Source of the DNA: Clostridiales bacterium
Lineage (GTDB): Bacteria > Bacillota > Clostridia > Oscillospirales > Acutalibacteraceae
Assembly (NCBI GenBank): GCA_021202245.1
Contig: JAJQDK010000034.1
Span: forward strand, 1-6,059
Direction of reading: 5' to 3'
Length of the DNA stretch: 6,059 nt
A program made the translations under genes and the position numbers. Below are positions 3,109 to 6,059 of the stretch, piece after piece; positions within the stretch are counted from its first letter, which is position 1; the number at the start of each line of letters is the position of its first letter. The notes below the pieces were generated by a model that searched no databases, was not told the DNA's origin, and saw nothing but the letters and a program-made list of their open reading frames with translations.

Positions 3109-4433
3109 ATGAGCTTTTTAGATGTTTTTAAAGCAAATACATACAAATAGGAATGTGAAAGGCTGCAATCTGAATTAGACAGGCTAAAATCGACTTTTAC
3201 ACCCGAAATGCAAAATGCCGAAAATTTACAGGTGCTGACTGAAAGCTTAAACAGCTCGGTACAGCAGCTAAACAGCACTGTCACGCAGAAAAATTAGCAG
3301 ATCAGTGAGCTTAACAAAGCTTTATCCGACATCAATCAGCAAATTTCTCAAAAGCAATCCGAGGTCATTGAGCTTGACGATGAAATTCTATTACAGTCTT
3401 TCGGTCTTTATGAACCTCACTACGATTTTGCTTCATCACAGCAATATAAAGACAGGCTTGCGGAAATAAGAAATGCTCAAAAGTATGCTGTTAAAAATAA
3501 CACTGCTGCCACAGGTGACACAGACTGGAAGGTTAACGGCAACGCTGCGCAAGGCAAAAAGATGATTAAAGATATGCAAAAGCTTTTAATCAGGGCTTTT
3601 AATTCCGAATGTGACAGCGTTATAAGCAAGGTAAAATTCAATAACATCGAATCTGCGGAAAAAAGAATTAAAGGCTCTAAAGATGCCGTTTCCAAACTCG
3701 GAAAGGTTATGGGCGTTGCAATAACAGACAGCTATTATAATTTAAAAATTAACGAGATGTACCTTGCGTATGAATATGCGCAAAAAAGCAGGAAGAAAAA
3801 GAAGAGCAAAGACGCATAAAAGAAGAATTGCGAGAACAGGCAAAGCTCGAAAAAGAAATTGAAGAGCAACGTAAAAAGATTATAAAAGAGCAAACTCATT
3901 ACAACAATCAGCTTAAGACTATAGATAAACAACTGTCCGAACAAAACTTATCTGAATCCGATATACAATCTCTTGAAGCGAAAAAATCAGAAGTAAAAGC
4001 CCAACTCTGCGAGCTTGAAAAATCGTTAAAGGATGTTGATTACCGAGCTGCAAATCAAAAAGCAGGATATGTATACGTTATTTCAAACATCGGTTCTTTC
4101 GACGAAAATATCTATAAAATAGGTATGACAAGACGACTTGACCCAATGGAAAGAGTGTCCGAGCTCGGGGATGCCTCCGTCCCGTTTAAATTTGATGTTC
4201 ACGCTATGATTTTTTCAGATAATGCACCTGCGCTTGAAGCTGCGCTGCATAAGGCATTTGAAGATAAAAAGCTGAATATGGTTAACACCAGACGTGAATT
4301 TTTTAATGTTACTCTTGATGAAATAGAAGCTGTAGTAAAAGCTAATTATGACAAAACGGTTGAGTTTAATCGACTTGCTCCGGCAGAGCAATACAGAGAA
4401 TCCTTAAAAATTAAATCAGCAGCAATCAGATAA
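3109..4433 (+). pseudogene. DUF4041/T5orf172 GIY-YIG-like protein, interrupted by two TAG codons and a frameshift
   Basis: The frame from ATG 3109 (preceded by AGAGAGGG) reads MSFLDVFKANTYK, then TAG at 3148-3150. It continues as a coiled coil to a second in-frame TAG at 3295-3297, then stays open to TAA at 3817-3819. The rest of the family continues one frame back from the A6 run at 3782-3787. Adding one A there restores an open frame to TAA 4433 and a protein of about 441 aa, the usual size for this family. Both TAGs sit where a Gln fits (YK-E, KN-QISEL). Domain order: N-terminal coiled coil, DUF4041 (about residues 80-230), charged coiled coil, C-terminal T5orf172/Mug113 domain. Such genes often lie between repressor and integrase in Firmicutes prophages; a nuclease or defence role is not shown. 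Either a young pseudogene or a recoded gene. Confidence 0.8.
3828..4433 (+). CDS. Surviving C-terminal fragment with T5orf172 (GIY-YIG-like) domain
   Basis: This open frame (first possible start TTG 3828, 201 codons) is the 3' part of the interrupted gene. It starts with a Glu/Lys/Gln-rich coiled coil (residues 1-75). A T5orf172/Mug113 domain follows at about residues 79-170: GYVYVISN (80-87), the YKIGMTRRLDPMERV signature (96-110), Glu137 in PALEAALH, and TRREFF near 154-159. These match the conserved nuclease-type residues of the GIY-YIG superfamily. The start has no convincing ribosome binding site, so independent translation is doubtful. The domain itself shows no internal damage, which points to recent disruption or continued selection. 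Confidence 0.6.
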   Translation: MREQAKLEKEIEEQRKKIIKEQTHYNNQLKTIDKQLSEQNLSESDIQSLEAKKSEVKAQLCELEKSLKDVDYRAANQKAGYVYVISNIGSFDENIYKIGMTRRLDPMERVSELGDASVPFKFDVHAMIFSDNAPALEAALHKAFEDKKLNMVNTRREFFNVTLDEIEAVVKANYDKTVEFNRLAPAEQYRESLKIKSAAIR

Positions 4434-4512
4434 ATAAAAAAGCCGCCCTATCCTGTTGCAGCAGGACAGAGCGGTACGGCGACACAGAGGTCACCAAAGA
4501 CGTAGCAGTCTT
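4434..4512 (-). ncRNA. Candidate ~78-nt small RNA antisense to the integrase leader
   Basis: Read leftward from a predicted start at 4512. A 5' hairpin (AAGAC-TGCTAC-GTCTT) is followed by a single-stranded segment containing CCTCTGTGTC (4490-4481) and an intrinsic terminator (4474-4443) with a T6 run (4441-4436). No ribosome binding site plus ORF was found; the long minus-strand ORF through here (4426-4782) has no support. It is complementary to the 5' leader of the integrase mRNA and to the stretch between it and the upstream gene. Its terminator stem begins CCGCTCTGT, identical to that of the antitoxin RNA at 2294-2384, so the two RNAs may be related. Confidence 0.65.
4436..4474 (-). terminator. 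Intrinsic terminator of the integrase-antisense RNA
   Basis: On the minus strand CCGCTCTGTCCTG (4474-4462) pairs with CAGGATAGGGCGG (4455-4443) around a 6-nt loop, followed by C and T6 (4441-4436). It lies 9 bp after the stop of the T5orf172 gene. On the plus strand there is no T-tract, so rightward reading into the integrase is not blocked. Confidence 0.8.
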
Positions 4513-4560
4513 AAAACTATTATAAATCATTTCAGCCTCTGTGTCAATTACACGGAGGTG
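4481..4560 (+). promoter_or_regulatory. Integrase leader with mutually exclusive hairpins over the ribosome binding site
   Basis: CCTCTGTG (4536-4543) can pair with CACGGAGG (4551-4558), which contains the GGAGG ribosome binding site of the integrase, over 8 bp with one U-G. The same strand, extended as CCTCTGTGTC (4536-4545), is also a perfect 10-bp complement of GACACAGAGG (4481-4490). Pairing with that upstream copy frees the ribosome binding site. A third small stem, AAGAC/GTCTT (4497-4512), lies between them. The switch is an inference from these visible complementarities. Confidence 0.55.
4519..4547 (-). promoter_or_regulatory. Perfect sigma-A promoter for the integrase-antisense RNA
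   Basis: On the minus strand: TTGACA (4547-4542), a 17-bp spacer, TATAAT (4524-4519). It matches consensus at every hexamer position and is the strongest promoter in the window. It points away from the integrase and leads only to the ~78-nt transcript ending at 4434. Confidence 0.8.
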
Positions 4561-4565
4561 TTTTT

Positions 4566-5282
4566 TTGAAAAAATGCAGAAATAAGCGCTGCAGCCGCGA
4601 ATTAGAAAACGATTTTCTTTTCTGCCCGTGGTGCGGCAAATCACAAGCCGAGCAGGAAAGGAAACCGGGCAAGTGCCCGAACGGAACAGGCTCAATTTAC
4701 AAACGCAAGGATAACAAAAGCAAGCCGTGGGCGGTTGCAAGCTCCGTAACCGGCAAGAGAAACTATATCGGCAGCTATGCAACGGTCACCGAGGCTAAGC
4801 GTGCTTTGCAGGAATACGAATATAATCCCGTGAGCTGCTTTAATATTACGCTTGAGGAATTACATTTAAAATGGATTAAAACTAAAGCGTACGGCAAGTT
4901 AAGCACAAGCTCTCAACAAGGATATAATTCTGCGTGGATTAAGCTGAAATCCCTTTATAACCGAAAATTCAGAGATTTAAGGACATTTGACTATCAGGAA
5001 ATATTTGATTACTATGAAAACCCTCATCATGAACAGGGCACAGGCGGTAAATTAAAGTACATCGGCACCGACGGCAGGACAACCTACAAGGAAACGGACA
5101 AGCCTAAAATATCCGACGGTCTCGGTTATTCGGCACTGCACAATTTAAAATGCCTGCTGACTACGCTTTATACATTTGCGATGAAAGAAGATATAATCAA
5201 TAAAAATTACGCTTCGTTTATCGAGCTACCGCAAAAAAAGAGGTCAATGCCACACGTTTTACAGATACTCAACTCGAGCTAA
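4566..5282 (+). CDS. int: Tyrosine integrase, N-terminal part (frame 0 product)
   Basis: Start TTG 4566 is chosen because GGAGGTG (4554-4560) lies 5 nt upstream; no ATG in this frame has a better site. In frame 0 it gives 238 aa. Residues 4-23 form a zinc-ribbon-like C-x4-C...C-x2-C motif (Cys4, Cys9, Cys20, Cys23 in FCPWCGK). Residues 36-87 (NGTGSIYKRKDNKSKPWAVA onward, then a TEAKRAL helix) match the three-stranded arm-type DNA-binding domain of phage/Tn916-type integrases. Residues 92-215 are the SAM-like core-binding domain. Frame 0 then runs into about 13 unrelated codons and a TAA. The break lies in the linker before the catalytic domain, so this product alone could bind DNA but not recombine it. 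Confidence 0.85.
   Translation: MKKCRNKRCSRELENDFLFCPWCGKSQAEQERKPGKCPNGTGSIYKRKDNKSKPWAVASSVTGKRNYIGSYATVTEAKRALQEYEYNPVSCFNITLEELHLKWIKTKAYGKLSTSSQQGYNSAWIKLKSLYNRKFRDLRTFDYQEIFDYYENPHHEQGTGGKLKYIGTDGRTTYKETDKPKISDGLGYSALHNLKCLLTTLYTFAMKEDIINKNYASFIELPQKKRSMPHVLQILNSS
5234..5240 (+). other. In-phase A AAA AAG slippery heptamer joining the two integrase frames
   Basis: Frame 0 reads caA AAA AAG at 5232-5240, which is exactly the phase needed for a -1 slip, as in E. coli dnaX and several IS transposases. After a -1 slip the next codons read GAG GTC AAT GCC, giving ...LPQKKEVNATRFTDTQLELI and continuing into the catalytic domain. The same protein would result from one extra A in the run, so a 1-nt deletion or sequencing error explains it equally well. 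I see no strong downstream stem-loop or upstream SD-like stimulator. Confidence 0.5.
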
Positions 5283-5785
5283 TTCGTCAAAGCATCGGCA
5301 AGGTGTCGTATATGGACTATATTTATGCAATGTGCTATCTTAATTTCAGAGTATCGGAGTTTTTAGAGCTGACCTCCGATGATTACATAATCACCGATGA
5401 GGGAATCCCCATATTAACCGGCGGCAAAAAGACGGCTGCCGGCAAAAACAGAATTGTTCCGATACACCCAAAGATACAGTTAATCGTGAAAAGCTGTGCA
5501 GAGCAAAACGGTGAAACAATATTTTGCCGCAAAGACGGTAAATCAATGAATAAAGATTATTTCAGAAAATATTGCTTTTATCCTGCTATGGACGCAATCG
5601 GACTTGACCACACTTACACGCCGCACAGCTGTCGACGTACATTCAGCACTCGTATGAGCGCAGCAGGCGCAAGGCAGGAGGATATAATTGCCTTAATGGG
5701 CCATACGGATTTTGATGTTGACGTCGAGCATTATATTCTTCAAGAAGTCAAAACACTGTACGGAGCGGTTAAAAAAATGGCATAA
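5240..5785 (+). CDS. int: Tyrosine integrase, catalytic domain (-1 frame)
   Basis: This frame opens at the slippery run and ends with TAA at 5783-5785. Joined to the N-terminal part it makes a 406-aa integrase of normal length. In the joined numbering all catalytic residues are visible: Arg262 in NFRVSEFLELT, a Lys (about 289) in the GGKKTAAGKNRIVPIH beta-hairpin, His354 and Arg357 in HSCRRTF, His380 in LMGHTD, and the nucleophile Tyr390 in VEHYIL. A separate start at GTG 5303 would lose part of the domain's first helix and has no good ribosome binding site, so independent translation is unlikely. Intact catalytic residues suggest the frame change is either functional, very recent or an assembly error. 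The gene points towards the tRNA-Asn attachment site. Confidence 0.85.
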   Translation, partial: EVNATRFTDTQLELIRQSIGKVSYMDYIYAMCYLNFRVSEFLELTSDDYIITDEGIPILTGGKKTAAGKNRIVPIHPKIQLIVKSCAEQNGETIFCRKDGKSMNKDYFRKYCFYPAMDAIGLDHTYTPHSCRRTFSTRMSAAGARQEDIIALMGHTDFDVDVEHYILQEVKTLYGAVKKMA

Positions 5786-5830
5786 CACACTACAATCAAA
5801 AAACGAACACAAACAAGACCTTGAACAAAG

Positions 5831-5864
5831 CCTCTGCAAATTAGTATGCAGAGGTTAGTTTTTT
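5831..5864 (+). terminator. Intrinsic terminator after the integrase
   Basis: CCTCTGC (5831-5837) pairs perfectly with GCAGAGG (5848-5854) around a 10-nt loop, followed by TTAGTTTTTT (5855-5864). It lies 45 bp after the integrase stop. Confidence 0.8.
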
Positions 5865-5873
5865 AGGAAAATC

Positions 5874-5895
5874 TGTAGCAACCGTGTAGCAACCG
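5874..5895. repeat. Tandem 11-bp direct repeats, probable integrase arm-type sites
   Basis: TGTAGCAACCG occurs twice with no spacer (5874-5884, 5885-5895), between the integrase gene and the tRNA. Short direct repeats at this position are the usual binding sites for the N-terminal arm-binding domain of phage integrases. Confidence 0.65.
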
Positions 5896-5956
5896 CAATC
5901 AGACAGGGTTAAATTCCATAAGATTTTGTCTTTTACGGTTTGCTCGCTTAAAAAAG

Positions 5957-5998
5957 AAAAAACCGCACAAATAAGCCGTTTTTGACCTGTTTATGCGG
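5957..5998 (-). terminator. Terminator for the tRNA-Asn transcript
   Basis: On the minus strand CCGCATAAACA (5998-5988) pairs with TATTTGTGCGG (5973-5963), with wobble pairs, followed by T6 (5962-5957). It begins only about 9 nt after the tRNA CCA end. It lies on the element side of the likely attachment site, so the element probably supplies the terminator for the tRNA it displaced. Confidence 0.65.
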
Positions 5999-6006
5999 TA
6001 TTCCTT

Positions 6007-6059
6007 TGGCTCCCCCAACTGGGCTCGAACCAGTGACATCATGATTAACAGTCATGCGC
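6007..6059 (-). tRNA. tRNA-Asn(GUU), 3' part; window ends inside the gene
   Basis: The minus strand reads the anticodon arm CATGA-CTGTTAA-TCATG with anticodon GTT (6049-6047), a 5-nt variable region, the T arm ACTGG-TTCGAGC-CCAGT (6034-6018), the 3' acceptor strand, discriminator G and encoded CCA (6009-6007). The acceptor 5' strand and D arm lie beyond the window. Confidence 0.93.
6007..6059. other. Probable attachment site (att core in the tRNA 3' half)
   Basis: The integrase gene, arm-type repeats and tRNA 3' end occur in the order typical of an element integrated into the 3' end of a tRNA gene, with the element on the 3' side. The exact core cannot be set without the other element end; the T arm to CCA segment (6007-6034) is the usual crossover region. 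Inference from layout. Confidence 0.6.

Noticed and set aside
3000..3284. 94-codon minus-strand ORF
   Set aside because: Mirrors the repressor 3' end and the DUF4041 coiled coil; Ser/Leu/Cys-rich shadow typical of antisense to coding sequence.
3148..3297. Pyrrolysine at the TAG codons
   Set aside because: No pyl genes or methylamine-related context in the window; both positions fit Gln in a coiled coil.
3735..3944. 69-codon minus-strand Phe/Leu-rich ORF resembling a membrane protein
   Set aside because: The Phe/Leu bias is simply the complement of the Lys/Glu-rich coiled coil on the plus strand.
4426..4782. 118-codon minus-strand ORF
   Set aside because: It is opposite the integrase start, has low-complexity Cys/Ser/Arg composition, no ribosome binding site, and runs through the antisense-RNA promoter and terminator.
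5874..5895. Start of a CRISPR or longer tandem array
   Set aside because: Only two 11-bp units with no spacers; position next to the integrase fits arm-type sites.

Overview
The window looks like the integration-side end of a temperate phage or phage-like integrative element in a low-to-mid GC Gram-positive bacterium, most likely a gut Clostridia/Oscillospiraceae-type host. This rests on strong GGAGG-type ribosome binding sites, consensus sigma-A promoters, TAA-rich stops, Firmicutes-phage protein families and a CCA-encoding tRNA-Asn at the right edge. The host name is inference; the phage-type layout is seen directly.

Left half (1-2103, minus strand): a leftward early operon. From its promoter at 2075-2103 it encodes a Cro-like HTH protein, an excisionase-like DNA-binding protein, an unrecognised 84-aa protein, a second XRE protein and, running off the window, a RecF/SbcC-like phage ATPase. 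A short candidate RNA on the plus strand (about 911-971) is antisense to the 3' end of the second XRE gene.

Centre (1798-2440): the space between the Cro-like gene and the divergent CI/LexA-like repressor is about 430 bp, large for a phage switch. It holds four operator-like repeats and a probable type I toxin-antitoxin module. A consensus promoter drives a ~150-nt mRNA for a 21-aa hydrophobic peptide. A second consensus promoter, on the other strand, drives a ~90-nt antisense RNA that overlaps the toxin terminator. Both transcripts are predicted to start with the same 13 nt.

Right half (2449-6059): the S24-type repressor; a DUF4041/T5orf172 (GIY-YIG-like) gene interrupted by two in-frame TAG codons and a 1-nt frameshift; a second small-RNA locus with a perfect sigma-A promoter, antisense to the integrase leader; a tyrosine integrase split by a -1 frame change at an in-phase A AAA AAG heptamer; tandem 11-bp repeats resembling integrase arm sites; and the 3' part of tRNA-Asn(GUU), the likely attachment site.

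Working model: the CI-like protein and the Cro-like protein set lysogeny. The operators couple the toxin promoter to that switch. Small RNAs add control of the toxin, the integrase and possibly the early operon. No small RNA, promoter or operator here has been tested; all are read from sequence.
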